This document shows, piece after piece, positions 47,554-59,500 of a stretch of DNA of 64,000 nt. The translations under genes were made by a program, and so were the position numbers. The first letter of the stretch is position 1; each line of letters opens with the position of its first letter. The notes under the pieces are model-generated. The model saw nothing but the letters and a program-made list of their open reading frames with translations, had not been told where the DNA came from and ran no database searches. The stretch comes from Dermatophagoides farinae (Eukaryota > Arthropoda > Arachnida > Sarcoptiformes > Pyroglyphidae): positions 3,906,001 to 3,970,000 of the forward strand of contig NC_134678.1 in assembly GCF_024713945.1 (NCBI RefSeq), given 5' to 3'.

Positions 47554-48637
47554 GTTGTTCACAAATATCTTTACTGACTATTAAAAAATATGATTAAACT
47601 AAGCAATGATAATAAACTGAATGAATCCCATGATCATTACAAGTTGTCAATATCTCAAAGTGAATTCTTTATTTCATTTCGAGAATTCCCCACTTTTTCG
47701 CCCATGATCGTTAATTATAAAAATTGTTTGTTCAAAAAAAAGTCAGTTTTGTTACAATTTTATTGATCGGTATGGTACTGAAGTAATTTAGTTAGTAGAG
47801 AAAAAAATTCTGCAGCATAATTTAGGCGTATTTCTTCGCTTGCTTTAGTAATGGCCATGGTAATTTGACAACAAAGAAATTATTTGTTATGTCGGAAATG
47901 ATATGAATGAATTACTTTTAAATGAAATATCGATCATGTTGACAAAATATCCATTTAATATTTAACCGATTGAGCGATTTTCAAACGCATTGGCAACATT
48001 TTCTTACCCAAATTGATTTATTTATGACGTTCACGGGAAGTGTTTTTATTGATTTGTGTGAGAAAAAAGTGTTCGAAAAAAACTACAATCTTGAATAGCC
48101 AGAAAAAAAATACAAATACTGGCGACTTATATTCACGATATAAAACATGGAAAAAATGCATTGTCAAAAAAAAAATAAAGTCAATCCTCTAAAAAGATTA
48201 TAATCAACAGATTCTTTTAAAAAAAATATCGCCTTCAAGATGTCATCAGGAAACTAGAAAAATCAGAAAGAAAAAACAATAGTGCAATATCGAACATATC
48301 CTCAAGTCATCGTTGTTTTTGTAATAGATTTTAATTAGGTTTTCCAACATCAAAATAGAATATGGCTATAATATCAAGAAAAGATTATAATTATTATCAT
48401 ATATCGTTCCTGTCTATGTTATGCGGTATAACAATCGAACTTTATGGTGATAATAATAATATAATATTAATCTACTCTAATCAATCATTCTGCCATATGG
48501 ACTTGTCAAACAGACAAAACCAGTTGTTTTTCTATTGTTTAAGAGAAGTTAAATGAAGGATTATCGTAAATATACACACCATATAGCTAAGGTTTGCATA
48601 TTTATCGAATCGGGAAAACAAACCATCAGATGTGAGA
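47554..48637. other. Divergent intergenic region between receptor-like and channel genes
   Basis: About 1.1 kb between two genes pointing away from each other, so it should hold both promoters. AT-rich; no gene or clear core promoter motif identified. Confidence 0.55.
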
Positions 48638-50009
48638 ATGGGCAAATTTTCAAGATTTTTGTTTGATGATCGTTTCCGTTATCAGACCTATTTATTCTTG
48701 AATCGACCTCAACATTTTTTGGGCATTTTCTATCAACTGTTTATCGCAACCTTGGCGGCACTATGTTTGATCTTGTCGATATGTTGTCCTGACATTTTAC
48801 TTTTCTGGCTTGATATCTTAATGACGATAACTTTCAGTTTAGAATTTATCATACAGATTTGGGCCTCGTCATGTTTGCCCAAATATCGATCGAGTCAATA
48901 CAGAGCTATCCGAATCATATTGGATCCCATTTGTTTATTGGATTTATTGATCATTGTCACCACTGTGATTGGTATTGTCACAAATCATGATGATATTACG
49001 ATGGTATCTTCACTTTTGCGAGGATTTCGTATCCTACAGTTCTTCGAACATAAATATCGATTATGGCGATTGATCGTTAGCGTAATTTGGAATGGAAGAT
49101 TTCAGCTTTTATTATGTTTTTATTTTGCTCTAATTCTCTTCGTTTTCTTATCGTTTGCAATGTTTCTCATCGAACAAGGTATCAACGAGCAATTCGAGAC
49201 ACTTGGTAGATCAATGTGGTTCACCATTATCACACTTTCCACTGTTGGGTTTGGTGATACGTATCCTAGTAAGTATTGCACGAATTCTAAATAAAACAAT
49301 AACCGAAAAATTGATATATGTTTGTTATTAAGTCACAACAGCCGGTAAAATCGTTACCGCTCTTGCAGTGATTATAGGCCTTTCCATTTTCAGTTTGCCG
49401 GGAGGAATCATTGGTGCCGGTCTTGCTCTAAAAGTGGAAAATGAAGAAACGATTAGAAGTGAACTACAGGAACATAATGCTGCTCATGTTATTCAAAATG
49501 CCTGGCGTGTTTATTGGTCTCGAAGACTACTTTGTCAGCCATCAATGCCATTAATTACATCGATCATAATGATGGTAAATGACCAAACATTCAAGCGGAA
49601 ACCTGCCAACTTACGAGTCATACAGTTTGTTTATCTGTTGAGATTTTCCTTATCTTGTCGTCGATTTAAGAAATCATTGCGAATGTTATCCGCAAAAAAT
49701 TTTCATGAATTATATAGTCAAAATTGCATGGAACAGATGGAAAAACTTGCAATCTTAGAAATGATTATTCGTGACCAGGAAACCATGTTGCATGAACTTT
49801 TATCGCTGTTTCATCAACGAAAACAACAACGTCGTATTAGTGAAAAAAAATCTTTGTTTAAAAAAGTGAAAAATTGTAGTCCTAAAAGTAAGATCAGACG
49901 CTTCAATGGTCATGTAAGACGTTTCAAAACTAGTAATTTGAATAAATCAACTCTTAATAATTTCGATGAAATTAAACTGACTGATGAAGATCAAAGTTAT
50001 CAAGGATAG
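48638..50009 (+). CDS. KCNQ: Short, divergent Kv7 (KCNQ)-like potassium channel
   Basis: Exons 48638-49268 and 49333-50009 (64-nt intron), 1308 nt, 435 residues. N-terminus YQTYLFLNRPQHFLGIFYQL corresponds to the Kv7 S1 lead-in (NYLYNVLERP). S1-S3 follow (ALCLILSICC; ITFSLEFIIQIWASSC; LDPICLLDLLIIV). S4 is SLLRGFRILQFF, then EHKYRLWRL. S5 and the pore give LGRSMWFTIITLSTVGFGD then TYP across the splice. S6 reads VTALAVIIGLSIFSLPGGII, followed by GAGLALKVENEE. The post-S6 helix AAHVIQNAWRVYW matches the Kv7 calmodulin-binding IQ helix A, the strongest family marker. Odd points: the region between the S4 LQ and WRL is five residues shorter than in human KCNQ1 and has lost arginines; the filter is TVGFGD, not TIGYGD; the protein is shorter than usual Kv7 (over 600). 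AATAAA lies at 50035. An upstream exon is possible because no in-frame stop precedes the ATG closely. Confidence 0.82.
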
Positions 50010-50034
50010 AATTTCTTCCAAATTAATTTAAGAG

Positions 50035-50040
50035 AATAAA
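50035..50040 (+). terminator. Poly(A) signal of the channel gene
   Basis: AATAAA 26 nt after the stop. The next gene starts 247 nt later, so the 3' UTR must be short. Confidence 0.6.
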
Positions 50041-50286
50041 ATTATTTATTATTATGTTTTGACTAAATTGAATATAGCTTCAATTTTTTTTATCATTAAA
50101 ATTTTAAATCATTCTAACCATCATCGATTGTATCGAATGAAACGATTAATTCGTCCGATTCCAAATATGTTTATAACTGCTCATTTCATTCAGTTCTATT
50201 AAATGGTACAAAAACAATTGGTCATTTCTTATGTGCGTTTCTTTCTGTTTTTTCAAGGTATAACGATTATTAAAATTTAAGAATAA

Positions 50287-52504
50287 ATGTCGGCTACCGA
50301 ACAGATGCGAGCAATGCTCGATCAATTGATGGGCACTTCCCGAGTTGGTCCAGGTACTGTTATTAAATATCTACGTCGTATTATTGACATATTTTATCTA
50401 TTGTATTTTTTTTTTACTTTAAGATGATAAGCAAAGATCGACAAAATATCGTTTCACCGATTCTCAAGTTTGTAAAAGTTTCCTGTTGAATTGTTGTCCA
50501 CACGAGATTCTTGCCTCAACAGTAAGTATAATCACTTGATAGTCATGATCGTTGACTGAACTTTATTCTGATTAGCGTATGGACATTGGTGAATGTCCCA
50601 AAGTTCATGAATTTGCTTTGCGAGCTGATTATAATAAAGCAAGTAAAACACAACATTATGGATATGAATTGAACGTAAGTTTTCCATTTATATTCCTTTT
50701 ATTTACCTTGAATTAGTTTTGATATGGACAATACTTATTTGACAAAATTGATATTCGATCCATGTTGATCTTCGGCCAACCCAATCACGTATTGTGTACG
50801 TATTCTCTTTATTGATGATCTTCAAACCTACAACCTTTCTGTTTCCTATTCATGTTTTTTTTCAAAATGAATATTTTAATTTCAACAAAAAAATTTTCGT
50901 TCAGAATCGATACCGGATATATATGATATATATTGATCTGGACATGGGTATTGCGCACCCAAAAATGGAACACATTCACACCAAAATCAATCGAGCGAAC
51001 AAATGGTCAATCTGTATGTGTATGAAAATTAATCCCAATGATGATAATTTTTTTGATTAGAGTTTAATAGAGAACTAATAATAATGATATAGAATTTGAC
51101 ATGATGATGACCATGAGAATTATATTCGTAAGTTATATCTTGCATTTATTGAGCATGAAATGCAAGCCAAAAGTGATGAGACATCTATAAATATAATCTT
51201 GTCTGTTGCTTTTTATTATTTTCTCATTCTTCCATTCAACATGGTTAGTGGTTTTGTTGGAATTAATGTTTTGTTGTTGTTGTTGTTGTTGAAACGAATT
51301 GATAACCATCGTGTTTGCTTACGTACGTATTTAATTGAATCATTTCGTTGATGACAATATCTATTAAACTCGTTCCAAACAGTTATGTCTCGGCCGTTAT
51401 ATCGACGAAACAAACCTGTAAGAAAGAAAATTTGTCAAAGAAAGACTGTTTCGGTTCCATTAATGAATCGATTCAAGGCCTGTTTTCTGTTGTGAGTTTA
51501 TTTAATTTTACTCTTGATTATTGATCTGAACAAATGCATTCGTTTCATCATTTATCACTGCTATAATTGTTCATTATTCCATTTTTTTCTTTTTATATTT
51601 GTTGTTTTGAATCATATGATCAATTTTTTATTGTGTTTCATTGACGTGCATCATGCATTGTCAATTTAGGCTTTTGAACATCTTTCTCAATTTGTCGCCG
51701 ATGCTGATCGTCGAACTGAAGTAGCAAAAAAACGTTTAGCCGAAACTCAAGAAGAACTAAGTGTTGAAGCCTCCGAAAAGGTACTCCCTTGTTTATATTA
51801 AAAATTACCAAGATTCATAATTCTACATTTAATCCTGACAGCTCAATCGAGTGCATGAATTGGCTGAAGCTATTGGAAAAAAACTAGCGGCAGCTGAAGC
51901 CGCTGGCAGTGAAGGAAATGTGGAAGAATCGCTCCGATTGATGGAGGAAGTAGAAAAAATTAAGAAGGAAAAAAATGCTGCCGAAACAGAATATAAAAGT
52001 TCAATACCGACCTCCAGCTATCAGCAACAAAAGCTCCGTGTTTGTGAAGTTTGTTCGGCATACCTGGGCATTCAAGATAATGATCGAAGATTGGCAGATC
52101 ATTTTGGAGGCAAACTTCATCTGGGTTTTATTACCATGTAAGTATTGAGAAAATTTATATTAAAATAATCATGAAAATTATCCCTCCTCTATTTCAGTCG
52201 AGAAAAACTTGAAGAATTGCGTGAATTGGTCGAAACCAATCGAAAGAAAGGCGTCTATAAACAATTAAAAAGAGATGGTAATACAAGCCATGAACGCGGT
52301 AGTAGTCGTTATGATTCAGATCGAAGTGGCCGTTCGTCCCGTTATGATAATGATAGGCGCCGCCGAAGCCGCTCTAGATCGAAGGAATATCCTGAACGCG
52401 ATAGAGATCGAAATGAACGACGGAGTCATCAAAATCGAAATCGATATAGTGATCGTGGTGGCAGCAGCCATAGAGATCGTAGCCATCGTAATGGTCATTA
52501 TTAA
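50287..52504 (+). CDS. LUC7L: LUC7-like U1 snRNP-associated splicing factor
   Basis: Nuclear protein of the U1 snRNP that helps choose 5' splice sites. Exons 50287-50353, 50424-50521, 50576-50674, 51670-51780, 51842-52137, 52198-52504; 978 nt, 325 residues, phases agree. The N-terminus MSATEQMRAMLDQLMG is nearly identical to animal LUC7L. First zinc finger: VCKSFLLNCCPHEIL...DIGECPKVHE. A coiled-coil follows (RRTEVAKKRLAETQEE through LMEEVEKIKKEKNAA). Second zinc finger: LRVCEVCSAYLGIQDNDRRL, ADHFGGKLHLGF. The C-terminus is a short RS/RD-rich domain (RRRRSRSRSKE...). It belongs to the LUC7L/LUC7L2 group, not LUC7L3. Intron 3 (995 nt) is far longer than the others (54-70 nt) and contains a possible cassette exon. 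AATAAA at 52686. Confidence 0.97.
50675..51669 (+). other. Long third intron of the LUC7-like gene
   Basis: 995 nt against 54-70 nt for the other introns. It holds a (TTG)n run at about 51269-51290 and a candidate 35-nt cassette exon at 51383-51417 (acceptor ccaaacag, donor gtaaga). An 88-codon open frame at 50794-51060 has no recognisable domain. Confidence 0.7.
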
Positions 52505-55500
52505 GTTAATACCTGTGCAAATTTATGTTATCAGTTTCTCTTTGACCGTGATCTTAAATTTTAATCATTGAGCTATTCATTTGAATTCATTTAATGACCA
52601 ATTATCACATCCATTGAAATTTTTGTCTATCTAAATTTCATATTTCATATATTAATGCTTTTTATATATAATGATTATTATTAATAATAAATGTAATTGC
52701 ATATATTTAGCAATATCTTATAAACACAACTTATAATTACGAGTACTATCAAATAGATGTCGCTTTGAAGAATTTTTAAAATCTTTCAAATTCTAAAGAT
52801 TTTTCTGAATCACTCAATGAAACTGTGTCATTACTTCTCAAAAAACCCCCCCGGTTTTTTGTGTGTTATTTTAAAATGATGATTGTCAATAACTAGTTAC
52901 AGACCAACCATTGTTGCGAGCAATAACGTTCCGTTAGTCAACTATTATGAAGTCTGGTAAGGATAAAATTTTTTTCTCTATTTCATTTAGCTATACCTCA
53001 GCCAGCAAACTAGTAAGTAGATTGAAAGATCAGAAGTAATCTGATATTTGCTAAAATGACTTGATGGTTGATGGCGGTTGTGTATGTGTCCATGTGAATA
53101 ATGGGTGCAGCCGTCTTTTCCTGATTATGATTATGATCATATTGTTGAATACTTTAAAGCTCGATTGAAAGCAGAAAATGATTGTCCAATTAGATATAAC
53201 CATTATATATTAACCAGATCATTGTCTCCATCGTACGATTCATTTTGATGATTATGGACGCTGTTCACTTGGGATTCATGTATACGAAAATTCAATATGA
53301 GAAAAACACCTATTGGGTTACATCATTGCGACATAAACCAAACTTTACTGCTGTTGGTAGAATATGTTCTTTTGTGACATTTTGACATCTCATCGAAAAA
53401 AATGCAAAAACATTAGCATGAGGCCATATCAAAATAATGTCTACTTACGGAAAAAAATAGACCACAATTTGCGGACCAAAAAGTTGCACACGCCATATAA
53501 TCACTGTTCTGGCAGCCAATCGAAGCTATAGAGTGTGTATGTTGCTACAAATGAAAAACTTTACACCATTGGACGATTTGACATTTGACAAAAGTGAAAT
53601 TGGATCTTTTACATTCTGCGTGGGTCTGTTCTGCCGCTTAACAATCATTGTCTGTCTGTTTGGACATCATTCGAAAAAAATGAAACTCTGCTAACCGTTT
53701 TAAATGTTTGTTGCACATAAACAATGAATGACATTTTCTTCTTTAAAATTAATTGGATTATAATCCGTTTCCCTTGATGGTTACATCAGCAGCAGTGTCT
53801 CATTCCATGCAATATGCAGATTGAACGAAATGAGATAATCATTTGGTGGATGATTTTCATGACAGTTCTCATTATATTCTATTCACCCACTTTTGCAAGT
53901 TGGTCGCCTTGCAAACAATGCCTTGTTGCCAGATTCTGATTTTTTTTTTATTTTTTGGTTCATTATTATTTAAAGGCGGAATATGTCTCAAAAAAATGAA
54001 ATCTAATGTCTTGACTTGACCGCCATAGTAACTAAAAAATTTTCCCATCTCTCTTTTTCTTTCACTACATTTGAGATATAACTTTTTATTGGAAAGAAGC
54101 TTTTATCGGCTGTGATATATTTTTTATATTTTTTTTTTTGAATTATTTATTATCGCTGTTGATTCGTTTGAATTATGAATTATTATCATATAACAAAAAC
54201 AACAATATGAACTATCATTACGATTATAAACATTTGTTTCGGACAATTGTAAAAAAACTAAATTCTGGAACTAAAACTGTCAAAAAGTCATTAAGATGAC
54301 GTTGTATTCTCAATATGTGGGTATGGAATTTGCATTTACAAAAAAAAATAACAGTAGCAGGTGACAGTTATAGCAATGGTCAAGTGGGAATTCATCATTG
54401 TATAAAAAACTTAGTTAACAGTTATGGTTGGAGATTGAGCATCATTGCTGACAAGGCTACGGCAAAGGCTCAATCTTGTCATCATCATTGCTTTCTTGAT
54501 AAAAATCATATTTTTGGTGATTGTATTAGATATTTGACACACACACACACACATATACCAACTGGGAGATGACATCACAATAAATGATGGAAATGAATAC
54601 AATCATTTCATTTCTATTCGTATCTATGAGTTTAATAGAGTTACATCACATCACGGAAACGGACATGAACAAAAAAAATAATGACATTTCGATTAAAAAT
54701 ATCTTTAATGAGGATCAAGAATGTCACCACAATTGACGATAAAATAGCATACTTTTCAAAGTGAAAGGTGTCAAATGTCAAAACAAATTTTCATTTTTTT
54801 TTAAAAACATTCATCATTCTTTCGTATTCGGCCGTTTTCGGGTTATTCGAATCAAATTGTCGAACTGTTCCTAGTGACGTTTGGTAATTTTATTTTCCAT
54901 CTTTTTTTGGTTGGCCCAGCAGTTACTGATTTCGAATCAAATTTGATTCATAACTATTGTTGTTGACGATTGATGATAATCTAATATAGAAATTGGAAAA
55001 ATTCTCTTGTGAGCAAAATTCATGGCTTGCAGTCATTCATTGATGAACTACTTTTCTAGGATCCTTTCAGTTAAAAATGGAACTGATTTCATCTAATAGA
55101 AAAAAAAGAAACATTTGTCCTCAAGGCGGGCTTTGGAATTCGGTTGACAAATCTGCCTAGTTCTGTTTAGTGTTTTTTCGTGACCCAAGTTCTATGATCA
55201 AACGCTGAATGCAAATCATATATTCATTCAACCATTAACAAACGTGTGCGTGGATCTTTCAATTGATTCGATTAGTTTGAATATAGTTTCGATTCGATAA
55301 AATGATACCTTCAAGTTGACAATCACATAAAAACCCTCTGGCCTGCAAAATTAAAATAAATTAACATTCCATGGGTTAGAGTTTGTCCATGATTTCATTT
55401 CGAATGAATGACTATTGAGTGTAATGTGTCGATTTGTTAATTCTCATTTTGAATCATTGATGACCATTTCTAATCAATTTTATATGTTGATATTACCTGA

Positions 55501-56557
55501 ATAATTAGTTGACGAAAATTATTTGAATAAAAAACATTTGAACTTTTGAGGCCAGCACCTATGACCTATGATCTTCAACAGTTTGGTGTGATATTGACAA
55601 CTAATATCTCATATTATGGATAGCAATGGCCAAACAGCCACCTTACAAACCAATCACTATATTTCAACATCATATCGTTCATATTCGGTAGGAGCGATGA
55701 TCTCTTGTGTTGTCATGTTTGTATGATAATAAAATCGATTGCTATGTACGTGCTGTTGTTCTTGTCGTGTAATGCTAACAACATCTGTGAACTTTGACAT
55801 GAAACCACACATAACCAAGGTCAACAGCTTCTTTCTTTTCTTAGTTTATTTCCATGAACATCTTTTTATGGATTGCTGCTGTTGATTGTCTTTGTTGTAA
55901 ACCAAGAACGTTTATTTAAGATCTGATCTCAAATATGTTTAACGACGTTACCATATATTGGAATGTGGATAGTTAAGAAATCTAGGAGCCAAAAAAAAAC
56001 TTTGGATCTTTTCATTTATACTTTATTGGTCTTTGAAAATTGGAAATTTACAATTTGAGATCTTTTGAGATTCTGTTTGTGAATAAGATAATCAGTATTT
56101 ATCATTTTGTTCAAATATTCTATCGTGAGTGAGAAAGCGGAAAACTTTGTTCAGCTAAATAATAGGAGAAGGCGAATAAACAAAAATTTATGGCACCATG
56201 CAATGACATTTAAAGTCTGACAAATTCACGAACAAACGAAACAACAAACCAAACCAAATTGCTAGAATTCATTCATGATGCATAGGATGAGAAAAACGGT
56301 AATTCAATGAGAATACCATGTTGGTATATGTATTTATCGTCTAATGAATTGCATAAAGTTATATGACAATCAAACATGTTGTTTTTATAATAAAAATGAT
56401 GTAACCGTTCTATGAGCACTAAAAGACAATCCAATTATAAGTATATAGGTAGGATGTATCTTGATTTAAGAAAAAGAGGACAACATTGCACAACAAATCA
56501 AATTACAATTATTATTTGGCGTGTAGTATGGGTGAGTGTGTTTGGATTGGAATAAAA
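52505..56557. other. Convergent intergenic region between LUC7-like and svp
   Basis: About 4.1 kb between two 3' ends. It begins with the LUC7-like 3' UTR (AATAAA at 52686-52691). No protein-like open frame, RNA gene or transposon end was recognised; a (CA)n run is at 54537-54551. Confidence 0.5.
52686..52691 (+). terminator. Candidate poly(A) signal of the LUC7-like gene
   Basis: AATAAA 181 nt after the stop codon. Confidence 0.5.
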
Positions 56558-59500
56558 TCATTGAAGAGACATGTATGGCCAGGTATAGCTATTACCACTG
56601 ACTAACATATCTCGAATTAATGTTTCGATGGGAGTTTTGCCTACTAAACGAACGAAAAACAATTGCTCAATCACATGCGAACTAACTGAACGTAACGAAG
56701 GTAAACGCAGTAACAATTTTCCAAAACGTATCGGCTGATTGGGATAATTTGTTCGGCAATATTCTTCCAATGCGCATTGAGATTTCTCTTGTATGCTTTC
56801 GATGTGGCCACCATCCTGTAATCCACAAGCATCTGTCAATATATAAATATAAAAAAATTCATTAATTACTTGTGATTATTATCAAACAATCAACAATGAC
56901 GAGACCATTCTGTTGCGACAATCGTCCCTATCCTCAACCGATTTGTCTGCACGATCCGTGAACACAAATAGTAAGCAGAAGATACAGTAGCATTAATGTG
57001 ATTTGATTCAATCAAACAAAGAGCTCTCATCCATTCATACAAATCAAATCAAATCAAATCAAACCAAAAACATATCAGAGTGGCTGACAAGAGTGAACCG
57101 TTTTGTCCAAATTTTTTCCGCTGCTGCCGGCTAGCATTGAAACAAAAATTCATCTATTCAAATTGGTGGCTTTTCACGGTTACCATTATACCATTTGGCA
57201 CAAATTCAATTTGTTTGCATCGTGCACACACAACCATTGTTTGAGTGTGTGTTTCAATTTGCAAACAAAATCATTCTCAGGGCCAGCGAACATTATTCGA
57301 TTGTGGTTGGCACAAATCATTATAAAAAATGATTCAATCCGACCGAAACAATGTCTTTCGTTATGATACATACAATGTCAATAATCAAAAGCAACAAAAA
57401 TCAAATGGAAGATTCGTCAAACGGTTTTGAGTAGTATGGTAAATCGTTTCTTATCTTTTTACTGTTGAAAATACACTAATTGCCGAAAAAACATTCATCG
57501 ATATATGGAAGGAAATTTGATGCTCAATTAAATATTGGATGGAAAATCTCTTTTTCAGAATCAATCTAATTGATAAAGAAATTTTCGTTATTCTGCATGA
57601 TGATATTTGGGTGATTGAATTTTAGGAAAGTATAATGGCGAAAATAAATTGAATGATGATGATAAAAAAAAAGTTTGCGGCTTGTCATAAAATTCAGATA
57701 AGTAATCAGTATTTTTCAACTTTTTTTCATTTGAAAAAGATGTAAAAATCTTGTTTTATTCCAAAGATTAAACTTTGATCTCGAAAAGAGTTCTGGGTTA
57801 CAACTTTGAGAACAAGAATAGTAAAGAATGATGATGATGATGATGATGATGACAAGGATAAATAAAAGCATATCATTAACATCATTAAGCAAGTAACTAC
57901 CATCCTAATAATCCCATTGCGGTAAATGTCGAATATTTTCCTCACTGTTGTTGGTTGAGGCTGCCAAATCCATTAACACCAGACATTTTTTTTTGCAATT
58001 GTGTTGAATTCAGTTTTTATTCTACCTACTCTCTCACTCATTGAATCTTTTTGGATCATTAAGGGAAAAAGTGGCATATCAAGTAGCCTCTTCATTCACT
58101 ATACGACTTATAAGAGCAAAAAAGCTTACCATTATCATTATCATCATCATCATTCACCAAAAAAACGAGTCAACTTTTTTTCAGATTTACTGGATCCACA
58201 ACAAACGACGGCAATCCATGTGGCCATATTATCGATTGCTGTGTGTTAGTGACAGTATGCTTGAGTGTGTGTGTGTGTCTATGACAATCGATCATCAAAG
58301 TCAGAGAAGCAGCAAAACTCTTTCGTTCTTTGTTTCTGATATTCGTGAACGAAATTTTGAACAAAAAAAAACTCGGGAACCAAATGACACCAACCAACCA
58401 TAAACAAACAATGCCATATCGGACCGGATGTGGTCAATCACACTAGTACGTTTGGTTTGCCCTTTGACCCGGTGACACAGTCTTTTTTTAAAAAAAGAGT
58501 TGAGTAAATGCACACGTGCAAAACGTGTTTGTTCGCGTTGACCTTTGACTTGGTCATAACAACCATTTTAACTCATCGGTATAGTAACAAAATATCATCT
58601 GCATTCAAATATTATTGGTCTGAAATATTTTGCTATAATTATAACTCACCATATATCGATGGAACAAAAAAAAATTATTATAATTCAACATTGAACCTGA
58701 CCCGACTTTTCATTATCGAAGATAGTTAGATTTTTATTATGAATTGGCTACTCGAATATTTTTCTATTCGTTTTGAATCGGTCCACAATACAATGAAAAA
58801 ATAAGAAAATGTTTGACCTCCTCAAAACATGTTCTTAACAAAAAGTTCGGTGTGGCCCCAGAGAAAAGGTCATGAACTTACTTGGTGTTTTTGAAACAGA
58901 AATAAAAAACAACTAAATCGAGTACAAAATTAATCGGCTTCGTCAATTGTAAGCACTAGGACAGTCTTAGTCAAGCTAGATTTTGTATGTACAAGACCCA
59001 AAGGAGTGTGTGTGACCTTTTTTGCGGTCACACAATAACAACAAGAGAAAATGTTACCGTGTGTTCATTCATAGCAAATGATTTCTTTTTTTTTTATTTT
59101 TATTCATCATCATAAGTTTCAATGACCCCTAACCTTAACTGTAAAGGTATGTGAATGATGATGACGACAAGGGTCAAGTGTTTGTCACACTTGTATATTC
59201 GATCACTTTGAAAATGCAAGCTTTATATGGAAAAAATATCTTAGTCATTGCTATAGTCGGGCCACAAAACGAAAGGTAAGGAAAACGTACGGACCAGAGT
59301 GGCAAAACACATATAGAAAAAATTTTGCCATTGACTTTAACCTTGTGAGTTTTGTATACAATAATGTAATTATCGACCAAATCAATTTGGGCCATTTCAT
59401 CGACACGATCGTCTATTCATGAATTGGTCATTATGAATGAAGTACTTTTCATAGATAATTTGAAATGACGATAGAGGTTTCATTGTTTTCATTTCAGTGA

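Noticed and set aside
50794-51060. 88-codon frame in the LUC7-like intron
   Set aside because: Composition (Phe/Ile/Asn/Lys) is that of AT-rich non-coding DNA, and joining it would break the conserved LUC7 reading.
51160-51351. 63-codon frame with poly-Leu in the LUC7-like intron
   Set aside because: The Leu run comes from a (TTG)n microsatellite; no homology to any family seen.
52275-52571. Two shadow frames over the LUC7-like C-terminus
   Set aside because: The RS-repeat codons keep several frames open; the in-frame reading is fixed by the zinc finger exon.
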